Below, piece by piece: positions 46,427-55,266 of a DNA stretch of 64,000 nucleotides. The stretch covers positions 1 to 64,000 of the forward strand of contig JAUROD010000036.1 in NCBI GenBank assembly GCA_030835845.1. The letters run 5' to 3'. The notes beneath the pieces are model-generated. The model had not been told where the DNA came from and ran no database searches. It saw only the letters and a list, made by a program, of their open reading frames with translations. A program made the translations under genes and the position numbers. Position 1 is the first letter of the stretch. Every line of letters begins with the position of its first letter. Source of the stretch: Flavobacteriaceae bacterium (GTDB taxonomy: Bacteria > Bacteroidota > Bacteroidia > Flavobacteriales > Flavobacteriaceae).

Positions 46427-46792
46427 CTAGTGAATAACTTCCTTTTCAAGGAAGTAATCGACAATTGCTTCTTTGATTAAAACAGACTGTTCTCCAGACT
46501 TAAGAGGGGGAAGTTCTTCCTCAAGTGAAAAATGAGGCCAACCATCGTCGTCATAAAAGTCAAAACGATAATAGCCATAAGGCTCCAAAACTCTACAGAT
46601 ACCAATATGAATAATATTTACATTGTCATCCTTTTTAAATCGTTGATGTATTTTTCCAAGTTCTTGAATCCCTATCAGATAAAGAATTCCTTCTACATCA
46701 ATAGTTTCAGTTTCAGAAAACTGATTTGTTAATATTTCAAGTAAGGACTCCCAACGTTTTTTAAGTAATTCGTCCCTCGTAATTTTTTGCAT
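46427..46792 (-). CDS. Hypothetical protein upstream of pheS
   Basis: A 121-residue soluble acidic protein I do not recognise by name. It has a helical N-terminus (TRDELLKKRWESLLEIL), a central YLIGIQELGKI, and an aromatic-acidic patch YYRFDFYDDDGWPHFSLEEE. No signal peptide or membrane segment. It is transcribed ahead of pheS with a 21-nt gap, from a TATCTTTG box 4 nt upstream of its ATG. Confidence 0.7.
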   Translation of the reverse strand: MQKITRDELLKKRWESLLEILTNQFSETETIDVEGILYLIGIQELGKIHQRFKKDDNVNIIHIGICRVLEPYGYYRFDFYDDDGWPHFSLEEELPPLKSGEQSVLIKEAIVDYFLEKEVIH

Positions 46793-46796
46793 AGCG

Positions 46797-46804
46797 CAAA
46801 GATA
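46797..46804 (-). promoter_or_regulatory. Candidate -7 promoter box of the hypothetical-pheS unit
   Basis: The minus strand reads TATCTTTG, an exact match, ending 4 nt before the ATG at 46792. No TTG at the right distance. Confidence 0.45.
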
Positions 46805-46853
46805 GGTAAACCAAAAACAGAATACCCGATCAAAATTTAGTTATCTTTAGCCT

Positions 46854-47363
46854 GTGAATTATATTGACATTATTCTTGGAGGTCTAATTTCTTATGGTGC
46901 AATTAAGGGGTTCTCAAAAGGTTTAATCATAGAAGCTGCATCTATTGTTGCTTTGATTTTAGGAATTATAGGTGCTTTGGTGTTTTCTCAGGAGGTACAA
47001 CTTGTTCTTGAAAAATCACTTAATGAAAATTCGACACCACCAGCGGGAATAACCTTCTTACTCCTTTTTGTCTTTATCATTATCGGTGTAAATCTTATTG
47101 CAAAATTCCTTACGCGTATCATTAATATGGCTGCTTTAGGTGGACTAAATCGCCTTCTTGGTGCAGTGCTAGGGGGACTTAAATTTGCGTTAGCTATAAG
47201 CGCTATTTTCCTGGTGATTGACAAGTTTTCTTTTGTAATGAATTATTTTGACTCAGAAGTGATAAATGAATCTACTTTATTTAAGCCTGTAAAGTCTATA
47301 GGAGAAAGAGTATTTGATTGGTTAATCGATCAAAAAGAATTCCTTCCAAATCAATTAGTTTAG
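46854..47363 (+). CDS. CvpA family membrane protein
   Basis: A 169-residue inner-membrane protein with four transmembrane segments. The family pattern is DIILGGLISYGAIKGFSKGL at the N-terminus, then FLLLFVFIIIGVNLIAKFLT and LGGLNRLLGAVLGGLK. CvpA proteins were linked to colicin V production and are needed for envelope homeostasis in other bacteria. The start is GTG 46854 after a TATCTTTA box. The gene converges with batE (9-nt overlap). Confidence 0.88.
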   Translation: MNYIDIILGGLISYGAIKGFSKGLIIEAASIVALILGIIGALVFSQEVQLVLEKSLNENSTPPAGITFLLLFVFIIIGVNLIAKFLTRIINMAALGGLNRLLGAVLGGLKFALAISAIFLVIDKFSFVMNYFDSEVINESTLFKPVKSIGERVFDWLIDQKEFLPNQLV

Positions 47364-48113
47364 TAACCTAATCCCTTGGTTTTTAATCCAACCCTCAGAA
47401 CCATTTGCAAGTCTAATTTTTGACCAACCTTCAAGTTCATCAATTACCTCAACTGAGGTGCCTTGATGAAGGAGGAAAAGAATATCTGCACGTTCATTTG
47501 GTTCCCCCCAGATTTGAATTTCTTCAGAGAAAATTATTCCGTATTTGATTTTTTCTTGACTGTTTTTAGTCTCTGTTAAACCAATGGTTACACTAAAGAG
47601 CAATAAGAATAAAACCCCTAAAACAAATAAAATTCGTTTCAATTCAATTTTTTTACTTATACGATAGAACACAAAAAAGAAAATACTTAACCAAAGTAAA
47701 ATTATTGAGAATAATGCCCATTGGTCCAATGTAAAAATAGAAAGGACTTTGTCTGACAACGTTTTTAACTGTGTTTTAGGGAGTATCTCAATTGAATCAA
47801 GTGTCATGTTTTTAGCAAACAAACTGTTGTTTTCAATTTCCTTGTCTTGTGGTGCTAGTTGTTTGGCTTTTTCAAAGTAAAAAATACTTTCAGCTACATT
47901 CCCTAGTTTATAATGTGCATTCCCTAGGTTAAAATAGAGTGCAGCACTATGCATTTCCATACTTAAAACAAGATTGTATTGGTCTATCGCATTTGTATAA
48001 TTTCCTTCATTATAAGCACTATTCCCGTCGGCAAGATATTCTTGCGCAGTTTGTGCTTGGACTATACCGAACCCAAAAAGTAAAACACCAAGAAAAAGGG
48101 GTTTTAAACTCAT
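47355..48113 (-). CDS. batE: BatE: TPR and SH3 domain membrane protein
   Basis: A 252-residue protein. Signal peptide MSLKPLFLGVLLFGFGIVQA, then two TPR units (YLADGNSAYNEGNYTNAIDQ; LYFNLGNAHYKLGNVAESIF) in the periplasm, two transmembrane helices (about 130-150 and 160-180), and a C-terminal bacterial SH3 domain (IQIWGEPNERADIL ... GWSKIRLANGSEGWI). It is the last gene of the Bat operon and starts 4 nt inside the batD stop (48110-48113). The operon is associated with envelope and stress survival in Bacteroidota and spirochaetes; exact chemistry is unknown. Confidence 0.85.
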   Translation of the reverse strand: MSLKPLFLGVLLFGFGIVQAQTAQEYLADGNSAYNEGNYTNAIDQYNLVLSMEMHSAALYFNLGNAHYKLGNVAESIFYFEKAKQLAPQDKEIENNSLFAKNMTLDSIEILPKTQLKTLSDKVLSIFTLDQWALFSIILLWLSIFFFVFYRISKKIELKRILFVLGVLFLLLFSVTIGLTETKNSQEKIKYGIIFSEEIQIWGEPNERADILFLLHQGTSVEVIDELEGWSKIRLANGSEGWIKNQGIRLLN

Positions 48114-49876
48114 ATTTCTCTATCTATGGTTGTTATCATATCAGTTGCTTTGTCATAGTCACTTTGCATACTTCCGTCTGCACTAGGTGCATATCTGGCA
48201 ACTTCACAGTTATTTAATATGGTAATGAAATCACTTACAGAATCTTTACTTGCTCCTTTTTTTATCAATAATTCATAAATATAGTCCTTTGAAAACTCAA
48301 CAGTTTCAATGGCTAATTTTGCCTTCAAATAATTATGCATTGCCCTTTCTAAAGCATCATAAAAAGATTCTTGGTCTCCAATCGCCTTTTTTGCAGAGCT
48401 AAGGTATTTACGAGCCAATTTATTTGTTCGTTTTTGACGAGCAGTTAATGGATCGGTAACATAATTTTCCTTTCGTCGAAGTATGAGTAAAAACAAACAA
48501 AAAGCAAAAACAGGTAGAATTAGAATAATCCAAAATGTGTTTGATAAATAAAAAGAAGATGTACTTGTTGAGCTCAACTTTTCATCTAGTTTAATAAAAT
48601 TAAAGTAAGATTCATTATTGATCTTATTCTGAGTAGAAGCTGCATTTGGTTGAGAACTATTACTTGTCTTTGGACCCTCTATTACATCGATCAAAGTTTC
48701 TTTGGAGTCTAGGGTGTAATAACGTTCTTTTACAGGGTCAAAGTAACTGAAGCGAACAGGAGGAATTGGATAATTTCCCTGAAATTGCGGAACTATTGTG
48801 TATATGTCTTCTAGGGTTCCTTGCATTCCCAAAAGATTCGTTTTGATATTTTCTTTATGTTCTGGTTCATACAATTCCAATGAACTTGGAACACTGAGTT
48901 TAGGTAATCTAAAAAGACTTAAGTTTCCACGGCCCTCTACCTTAATTGAAGTTTGGAAAGACTCCGAAGACTTAAGTTGAAATTTGTTGAAACTAACATC
49001 CAATTTGAAATCTCCAACAGCACCATTAAAACTTGATGGTTTATTTTCTTCAGGAAGTGCTTTAACATTTATTGTCCTTCTCCCTGCAGTAATAATTTTA
49101 GGTGCTTTTTGATACTCTGTTCGACCAAAAAAGTCACGTCGATTCGTCGGCACATCCACAGAAACATTGAGACTTAAAGGTGCTATTGATAATTTACCTA
49201 CCTTTTGTGGGTACAAAACAGTCTTTCTCCAAGTGACATAGTTGTATGGTTGACCTTTAAAATTGCCACGTTTTATTTCGAGTTTTGGGATTGCTATTTG
49301 ATGACTCCAAAAATCGCTATACTTTGGAGTTTCAACTTCATTTACATTTGAAATGCTAATCTCAGAGCTGAAATATAATTTATAAATCACAGTAATTGCC
49401 TCATTCAAATACGGGGTTGACTTTGAAATTTCTGCAACAAGGTGAAGGTTTTCATCTGCAATTGCATCGGCTTGAGATTCTGGACTATTTGGAGAGGAAA
49501 CAGCCTCAGTAACTTCAACTGTTTTTGGAGATGTTTTATATACTTCACCTTCTATTTCAATGATTGCTTGACCAATCTTCAATTCCCCTTTTCGTTTTGG
49601 AGATAAAAAATAGGTGTATGATTTTGAAAAACTTCGCACTCCATTGACCCAGCTATTGCTTACCGATTGATTTGGTCCACCTACTATATTGAAATCATTA
49701 AATACAGGAGGAATGAAATTATCCCCATTTTCATTCATTTCAAAACTTACACGAAGTCGCTCATTTAGCCCTAGACGTGTTTTGCTCAACTTTGCTTCAA
49801 AAGTAACCTGACCAAAACTGGTTTGGAAAACAAACACAAACAAAAATAATAATCTGAAATAATGTAAGAATTGCAT
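48110..49876 (-). CDS. batD: BatD: membrane-anchored beta-rich protein
   Basis: A 588-residue protein with a signal peptide (MQFLHYFRLLFLFVFVFQTSFG). A periplasmic region starts QVTFEAKLSKTRLGLNERLRV, the usual BatD start, and continues as repeated Ig-like beta domains (FSSEISISNVNEVETPKYSD). A transmembrane helix lies near residues 452-470 (SNTFWIILILPVFAFCLFLL). A cytoplasmic helical tail (KRTNKLARKYLSSAKKAIGD) ends the chain. It is probably a scaffold of the Bat complex. Overlaps batE by 4 nt. Confidence 0.85.
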   Translation of the reverse strand: MQFLHYFRLLFLFVFVFQTSFGQVTFEAKLSKTRLGLNERLRVSFEMNENGDNFIPPVFNDFNIVGGPNQSVSNSWVNGVRSFSKSYTYFLSPKRKGELKIGQAIIEIEGEVYKTSPKTVEVTEAVSSPNSPESQADAIADENLHLVAEISKSTPYLNEAITVIYKLYFSSEISISNVNEVETPKYSDFWSHQIAIPKLEIKRGNFKGQPYNYVTWRKTVLYPQKVGKLSIAPLSLNVSVDVPTNRRDFFGRTEYQKAPKIITAGRRTINVKALPEENKPSSFNGAVGDFKLDVSFNKFQLKSSESFQTSIKVEGRGNLSLFRLPKLSVPSSLELYEPEHKENIKTNLLGMQGTLEDIYTIVPQFQGNYPIPPVRFSYFDPVKERYYTLDSKETLIDVIEGPKTSNSSQPNAASTQNKINNESYFNFIKLDEKLSSTSTSSFYLSNTFWIILILPVFAFCLFLLILRRKENYVTDPLTARQKRTNKLARKYLSSAKKAIGDQESFYDALERAMHNYLKAKLAIETVEFSKDYIYELLIKKGASKDSVSDFITILNNCEVARYAPSADGSMQSDYDKATDMITTIDREI

Positions 49877-49885
49877 AGTAGCGTA

Positions 49886-50713
49886 TTACCAGTCCTTTTT
49901 CGTTTTAATTGGAACACCTTTAACTTTTTCGGCATTCACTTTGTCTTGAACATTTTTTTCTTGCTGATTCATCGCCTCTAACAAGCTTTTAACTTGTTCT
50001 GGAGAAAGTTGACCAGGCTTTCTTGGTGGAAGGGGTTTTTTATTTTCACCCTCCTTTTTTTCATCTTTTTTATTTTTAGGATTCTCTTTTTCTTGATCTC
50101 CCTTTTCCTCATCTTCTTTGGGGTCCTTTTGGTCTTGATCTCCCTCATCTTCGCCATCATCTGAGGGCTTTTCCTTCTGATCTCCTTCTTGATTTTCGTT
50201 CTCTTTTTCTTGATCCTTCTGATCTTGTTGATCCTTTTGATCTTCCTGATCTTGTTGATCTTGGTTCTGATTTTCTTTTTCTAGAAGTTCCTTCGCTAAA
50301 GCATAATTATATCGTGTTTGATCGTCTGTTGAGTTATTTCGCAATGCATTTTTATATGCCTCAACCGCTTTTGGGTAATCTTTTTTTTGCATAAAAGTAT
50401 TCCCTAAATTATGAAAAGCTAAATGACGACCCTCCTTGTTTTCACTATTTTTTTGGGTGAGAAAATAACGTTGTGATGCCTGGTCAAAATCGCTTGATCT
50501 GTAAAGTGAATTTCCAAGATTATACTGTGCTTTGTTGTTTAATTTGTCCTTTGATAAGGCTTTACGATACTCTGCTTCAGCATTTATAAAAGATTCTTTT
50601 TGATGCAGTTCGTTTCCTTCTGCAATCAAATTATTTACTTCTTCTTTTTGCTGTGTCCATGCTGTTTGAACAAGCAAAAATAAGGCGATTAAAAAATAAT
50701 TTTTTCTTTTCAT
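49886..50713 (-). CDS. batC: BatC: TPR protein with Asp/Gln/Lys/Glu-rich tail
   Basis: A 275-residue exported protein. Signal peptide MKRKNYFLIALFLLVQTAWT (ATG 50713, one nt after the batB stop; a further upstream ATG would overlap batB). Three TPR-like helices pairs follow (AEYRKALSKDKLNNKAQYNL; LGNTFMQKKDYPKAVEAYKN). Residues ~145-230 are a low-complexity charged tract of D/Q/E/K/N. A short C-terminal helix LLEAMNQQEKNVQDKVNAEK closes it. It is a likely periplasmic adaptor in the Bat system. Confidence 0.87.
   Translation of the reverse strand: MKRKNYFLIALFLLVQTAWTQQKEEVNNLIAEGNELHQKESFINAEAEYRKALSKDKLNNKAQYNLGNSLYRSSDFDQASQRYFLTQKNSENKEGRHLAFHNLGNTFMQKKDYPKAVEAYKNALRNNSTDDQTRYNYALAKELLEKENQNQDQQDQEDQKDQQDQKDQEKENENQEGDQKEKPSDDGEDEGDQDQKDPKEDEEKGDQEKENPKNKKDEKKEGENKKPLPPRKPGQLSPEQVKSLLEAMNQQEKNVQDKVNAEKVKGVPIKTKKDW
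50036..50280 (-). repeat. Low-complexity Q/D/E/K-coding tract in batC
   Basis: About 245 bp of near-repetitive gat/caa/gaa/aaa codons encode alternating QDQ, DQKDQ, KEN and EEKGD units. The DNA repeats are imperfect and, by appearance, able to slip. Confidence 0.75.
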
Positions 50714-50714
50714 C

Positions 50715-51761
50715 TCAATCTTTTTGTTTCTCATTAAACAGATTCAAACGTGTAATCCAACGTGTTTTTGTCTCTAATAAAAATACGTCAATCAAAAGTA
50801 ATAGGAATCCTGCAATCAAAAAAGGCTGGAAACGATCTTTATAGCTAACAAATTTCTTTGCTTCAAATTCCTTTTTCTCCATTTGCCTCAATTCCTCTCT
50901 AACAAATTCCAATACTGACTGCGTATTATTTCCGTCAAGGTATGCAGCATCTGTTGAAGTTGAAATTGATTCTAATACAACCGTATTTCTCTTTGTGATA
51001 ACTACCTCACCGTTTTGGTCTTTTTTGTATTCATCTATTACTCCATTTAGCTTAATCGGAATTGGCGCTCCTTTTTCAGTACCAATACCAAGGGTAAAAA
51101 TTTTGATTCCTGCTGCACTTGCACGTTGAGCAGCGTCAATAGTAACGTCCTCAGAGTGATCCTCACCATCAGATAGTATAAAAACAACTCGATTGGTTTG
51201 CTCTTCATCATCAAAATAAGTGATTGCCAAATCTATTGCAGCATCAATTGCTGTTCCTTGAGAGGAAAGCATATCCGTATTCAAGGCCTGTAAAAACATT
51301 TTTGCAGCGCCATAATCAGTAGTGATTGGAAGTTGTGGAATAGCCTGAGCGGCATAAGCTATTATTCCAACTCTGTCACTTGCCAAATCATTTAAAAGAG
51401 CCGAAACCAATCGTTTTGCCTTTTCAAGACGATTGGGGGCAATATCCTCTGCCAACATACTTTTGGATACATCTATTGCAAAAACAATGTCTACTCCTTC
51501 TCTCTTGACTGTCTCAAGTTGAGTTCCAATTTTTGGATTGACCAAGCCAATAATTATACAGACAATTGCTAAACTCAAAACGATAAGTTTTAGTGCTGGC
51601 TTAAATCGAGAGCGATTTGGACTAAGTATATCCAATAGATGACTTGAAGTAAAGGATGCTTGTGTTTTCCTTTTCCAATTCCCCACTAGTATATATCCCA
51701 ACCAAAGTATTAAAACACTTGGTAGAAAATAAAAATAAAATACTTCGTCAAATTGATACAT
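50715..51761 (-). CDS. batB: BatB: von Willebrand factor A domain membrane protein
   Basis: A 348-residue protein with two N-terminal transmembrane segments, a VWA domain and a C-terminal transmembrane helix near 310-330 (FQPFLIAGFLLLLIDVFLLE). The metal-dependent adhesion site is DVSKSMLAED (DxSxS), a later TAIDAAIDLAITYF, and ILSDGEDHSED. It is a paralogue of BatA, next gene upstream. In other bacteria the paired VWA proteins sit in one membrane complex with MoxR. The stop is one nt from batC. Confidence 0.9.
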   Translation of the reverse strand: MYQFDEVFYFYFLPSVLILWLGYILVGNWKRKTQASFTSSHLLDILSPNRSRFKPALKLIVLSLAIVCIIIGLVNPKIGTQLETVKREGVDIVFAIDVSKSMLAEDIAPNRLEKAKRLVSALLNDLASDRVGIIAYAAQAIPQLPITTDYGAAKMFLQALNTDMLSSQGTAIDAAIDLAITYFDDEEQTNRVVFILSDGEDHSEDVTIDAAQRASAAGIKIFTLGIGTEKGAPIPIKLNGVIDEYKKDQNGEVVITKRNTVVLESISTSTDAAYLDGNNTQSVLEFVREELRQMEKKEFEAKKFVSYKDRFQPFLIAGFLLLLIDVFLLETKTRWITRLNLFNEKQKD

Positions 51762-52766
51762 CTAAATAAAGCTTCTGTATAACGTATTTTTTAATAACCA
51801 TTCCAGAAAAACCAACCCAAGTGCAATGAGCACCAATAGGCGATATTTTTCTTCGTAATTGTAATATTTAAATTCTTCTATTTCTGTTTTTTCTAACTTG
51901 TTAATTTCAGCATAAATTTTTTCTAGACTTTGATTATCAGTTGCCCTAAAATAAAGCCCACCTGTATCATCTGCAATTGACTGAAGTAACTCCTCGTCTA
52001 TCTCCACTTTGGTAATACCATATTGAAATTTGCCGTTTGGAAGAATTCCAACTGGAGCACGAGCATTCCCATTACTTCCTAAACCAATTGTATACGTTTT
52101 GATTTGAAATTCAACTGCTAATTCAGCTGCAATTTTTGGATCAATAAATCCAGCATTATTTACCCCATCGGTAAGTAAAATAATTACTTTACTTTTTGAA
52201 CTACTATCTTTTAGACGATTAACTGCAGTCGCTAATCCCATTCCAATTGCAGTTCCATCGTTAATCAATCCATCATATCGAATTTCATTCAGTGCATTTT
52301 GAATAATACGCTTATCGCTAGTAATTGGTGTCTTTGTATAACTTTCTCCTGCATATATCACCAAACCAATTCTATCACTTCTACGTTGATTGATAAAATC
52401 ACTGGCTACATTTTTCAATGCATTCAAACGGTCAGGCTTAAGATCTTGCGCCAACATACTTGACGAGACGTCAATTGCCATAATAATATCAATTCCTTTA
52501 TTCGTTTTAGTTCGAGTAGACACATCAACTGTTCTTGGTCGGGCGATTGCCAGTACTAAAAAGATTAATGCAAGAATCCGTAAAATAAATAAAAATGGAC
52601 GTAGGCGAACAAGCAATGAAGGTTTTTCACCAAATCCTTTGATTGAAGAAATTGTCAAACGAGCTTGATGACTTCTGTACTGAAACAGATACCATAGTGT
52701 AAGCGGAACTATTAGCACCAACAGCCAAAAGTATTCAGTATTTGCAAATTCTATTCCGTTCAACAC
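51762..52766 (-). CDS. batA: BatA: von Willebrand factor A domain membrane protein
   Basis: A 334-residue protein: two N-terminal transmembrane helices (FWLLVLIVPLTLWYLFQY; FILRILALIFLVLAIARPR), a VWA domain with MIDAS motif DVSSSMLAQDLKPDRLNA and LLTDGVNNAG, and a last helix LLVLIALGLVFLEWLLKNTL. It starts 2 nt after the upstream gene and is contiguous with batB (ends 51762, batB starts 51761). Confidence 0.9.
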   Translation of the reverse strand: MLNGIEFANTEYFWLLVLIVPLTLWYLFQYRSHQARLTISSIKGFGEKPSLLVRLRPFLFILRILALIFLVLAIARPRTVDVSTRTKTNKGIDIIMAIDVSSSMLAQDLKPDRLNALKNVASDFINQRRSDRIGLVIYAGESYTKTPITSDKRIIQNALNEIRYDGLINDGTAIGMGLATAVNRLKDSSSKSKVIILLTDGVNNAGFIDPKIAAELAVEFQIKTYTIGLGSNGNARAPVGILPNGKFQYGITKVEIDEELLQSIADDTGGLYFRATDNQSLEKIYAEINKLEKTEIEEFKYYNYEEKYRLLVLIALGLVFLEWLLKNTLYRSFI

Positions 52767-52768
52767 AA

Positions 52769-54379
52769 TTAAAGTTCTTTTATAATTTCAACTGACGTCA
52801 ATAATCGTTCCTCAATTTCCATCCCATATCGATCTTCTTTAGGGTAAATCAATCGTAATTCAACCGTGCCTTGATCAAATGGAAAGACAATAGAAACAAA
52901 TCGACAACGCACATTGTCCGTTTCCTTATCCAAAAAGTCTAAAGTTCCATAAAGTTTAAATGCATCCGTCCCATCTAAAGATGTAAAACTATCATTTTGT
53001 GCCAATACGTTTGTTCCCCCATTTTCATCATAATAAGCAAGCGCGTTGTTCATTAATTCACGAGCAACTGCCTGCTGTTCTTCTTCACTTAGTTTTTTGT
53101 TTTCAGATACCTCAGATGGTTTAAAACTTAATTCTACAAAAAAATCTTCAAGTGGATTTCCTGAATTATAGACAATTGTTCCATTCTTCGAATCACTTTC
53201 TCTAATCAGTACTTCTGGTGTATGTACCGCCACTAGGGGATTTCCATATTGGCTTACAACCCATTCTTTATCTCGTAGAATTTTTGTTGGATAACGAAGA
53301 ACGGTGTCTTTTACGGGAGTAAAACCATAATAGCTAACTGTTCCTACCAAAGAAATTAAAACAATTGAAAAACATGAAATTACAACTACTTTGATTTTCT
53401 TTTTTCGTTGCTTTTTAGCTAATTCTTTTTGGTAAGCTGCTGTTGCAGCCAACTCTTCCTCTGTTGGCTCTGGAAGTGCTTCTTTCGTTTGAATTACAAC
53501 TTGTTCTACTTTTTTACGATCATTTATTGCTACTCCAAATTCTGGTGCTGAACGAGCAAATTTTACTAAATCTGCCTGCCTAAGGACAGATTTTAGATTG
53601 GATAATGTTTCATTACTTAAGTCAAGTGTTCCTGCATCTTTACGAAGTTCCAATTTATCGATCAGCTCATCAGATGTACTTTCCAGTGCTGAGATTTTTG
53701 CCTCTTCTTCCAAATATCGACGAATAACCTCTGTTAATTTTGAATAATATATTTTATACTCCTCTTGATCATTAGGTTGGTTTTCCTCAAGTGCTTTTAA
53801 TGCATTAATTGCCCACTCAAAAGGAGGTGTTTTTTCCGCTTCAATTGCTTTCTTTTTGCGATGTCTTACATTCAAGTAATAGAGAATTCCTAAGATCAAT
53901 ACTACAAGAGCAAAAACCAAAATATATTGTATCCATTTCGTGTAATTTCGTTTGACCTTTTGAATCGGTTTAATATCAAATAAAGGCTGATTTAGTGTAT
54001 CAACTTGAACTGTTGCAACTTCAATTGATATGGAATCCGTAAAACGCAAACTTTCGTCTATGACTATTTTCTGAGGGGGAATCCAATACGCTCCAGAATC
54101 AAACTGAATTAGAGAATATTTTTTGGTAAATAAATAATAGTTCTGGGAACTAAGAGTTTCTAGTTGACTCTGCTCCAACAACTCAAAAGGAGTAAAAACT
54201 GGACTCTCTGGAAAGATGATTTTTGAAAAGGAATCACTTTTTATTTGAATTGAGAGATTAATTTGTTCACCTATTTTTACCTGTGTAGAATCAACAACAG
54301 TTATAACCTCAACTTGCTGAGCATGCAATAAAATTGCACTAAAAAAGCATCCAATAAGAAAACGTAATTTATGACTCAT
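52769..54379 (-). CDS. BatD-like two-membrane-span protein of the Bat operon
   Basis: A 536-residue exported protein with signal peptide MSHKLRFLIGCFFSAILLHA. The first domain, QVEVITVVDSTQVKIGEQIN..., resembles the BatD N-terminal Ig-like fold. A transmembrane helix near 150-172 (IQYILVFALVVLILGILYYL) is followed by a helical cytoplasmic region (YKIYYSKLTEVIRRYLEEEA), a second transmembrane helix near 325-345, and an extracytoplasmic C-terminal domain of unknown type. This last domain has no name I can give. The gene sits between DUF58 and batA with 1-2 nt spacing. Confidence 0.7.
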   Translation of the reverse strand: MSHKLRFLIGCFFSAILLHAQQVEVITVVDSTQVKIGEQINLSIQIKSDSFSKIIFPESPVFTPFELLEQSQLETLSSQNYYLFTKKYSLIQFDSGAYWIPPQKIVIDESLRFTDSISIEVATVQVDTLNQPLFDIKPIQKVKRNYTKWIQYILVFALVVLILGILYYLNVRHRKKKAIEAEKTPPFEWAINALKALEENQPNDQEEYKIYYSKLTEVIRRYLEEEAKISALESTSDELIDKLELRKDAGTLDLSNETLSNLKSVLRQADLVKFARSAPEFGVAINDRKKVEQVVIQTKEALPEPTEEELAATAAYQKELAKKQRKKKIKVVVISCFSIVLISLVGTVSYYGFTPVKDTVLRYPTKILRDKEWVVSQYGNPLVAVHTPEVLIRESDSKNGTIVYNSGNPLEDFFVELSFKPSEVSENKKLSEEEQQAVARELMNNALAYYDENGGTNVLAQNDSFTSLDGTDAFKLYGTLDFLDKETDNVRCRFVSIVFPFDQGTVELRLIYPKEDRYGMEIEERLLTSVEIIKEL

Positions 54380-55246
54380 CTATACCCTTGCTTTAAAATA
54401 CCCCAATAATTTTTTTACGTAACTTTCATCTAAACTACAATTTATCAGTCCTGCTCCATTTAATTTAAATAGGTTTTCAGAATAAGCTACTTGCTCTAAT
54501 TGGTGTTTTCGATAATCATTTCGAGTTTTTGAAGAACCCGTATTCACCCATTTAATCTTTGCTGTTTCACTGTCAATAATTGAAATAAATCCAAGGTTTG
54601 GTAAATTTTCTTCCGTCTTGTCGTATACTCTAATCCCTGTTAAATCGTGTTTTTTAGCAACAATTCTAAATGTTTTTTCATATCCCTTGTCCATAAAGTC
54701 AGACAATAGAAAAACAATTGCTTTCTTTTTTAGAATCCCCGACAAAAAAGCCAGTGCATTTCCAATATTAGTTTTTTTGCTTTTAGGTTGAAATTCGAGT
54801 AATTCTCGTATGATTCTCAAAATATGGGATTTTCCTTTTTTTGGAGGTATAAATAATTCTACTTGATCTGAAAAAAGAAGTAAACCTACCTTGTCATTGT
54901 TTTGAAGTGCTGAAAAGGACAAAGTAGCAGCTACTTCAGTTAGTATATCTCGTTTAAATTGATTTTCTGTCCCATAAAATTCGGATCCACTAACATCGAC
55001 AACCAACATTAAAGTAAGTTCGCGCTCTTCTTCAAATACTTTTACAAAAGGCTCATTGTATCTTGCTGTCACATTCCAATCAATGGCACGAACATCATCA
55101 CCAAACTGATATTGGCGAACTTCGCTAAAAGTCATTCCACGACCTTTGAAGGTGCTGTGATATTCACCACCAAAAACGTGATCGCTCAAGCGACGTGTTT
55201 TGATTTCAATTTTACGTACTTTTTTTAAAAGTTCTTTCGTATCCAT
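54380..55246 (-). CDS. DUF58 protein (MoxR-associated VWA-like)
   Basis: A 288-residue cytosolic protein. The DUF58 block FSEVRQYQFGDDVRAIDWNV and NEPFVKVFEEERELTLMLVVD is followed by a VWA-like fold with LLFSDQVELFIPPKKGKSHI and FLLSDFMD. The family is nearly always next to MoxR ATPases and is thought to be their adaptor. It starts 20 nt after the moxR-like stop. Confidence 0.93.
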   Translation of the reverse strand: MDTKELLKKVRKIEIKTRRLSDHVFGGEYHSTFKGRGMTFSEVRQYQFGDDVRAIDWNVTARYNEPFVKVFEEERELTLMLVVDVSGSEFYGTENQFKRDILTEVAATLSFSALQNNDKVGLLLFSDQVELFIPPKKGKSHILRIIRELLEFQPKSKKTNIGNALAFLSGILKKKAIVFLLSDFMDKGYEKTFRIVAKKHDLTGIRVYDKTEENLPNLGFISIIDSETAKIKWVNTGSSKTRNDYRKHQLEQVAYSENLFKLNGAGLINCSLDESYVKKLLGYFKARV

Positions 55247-55266
55247 GAAGTGGTTTTGTGGTTGTT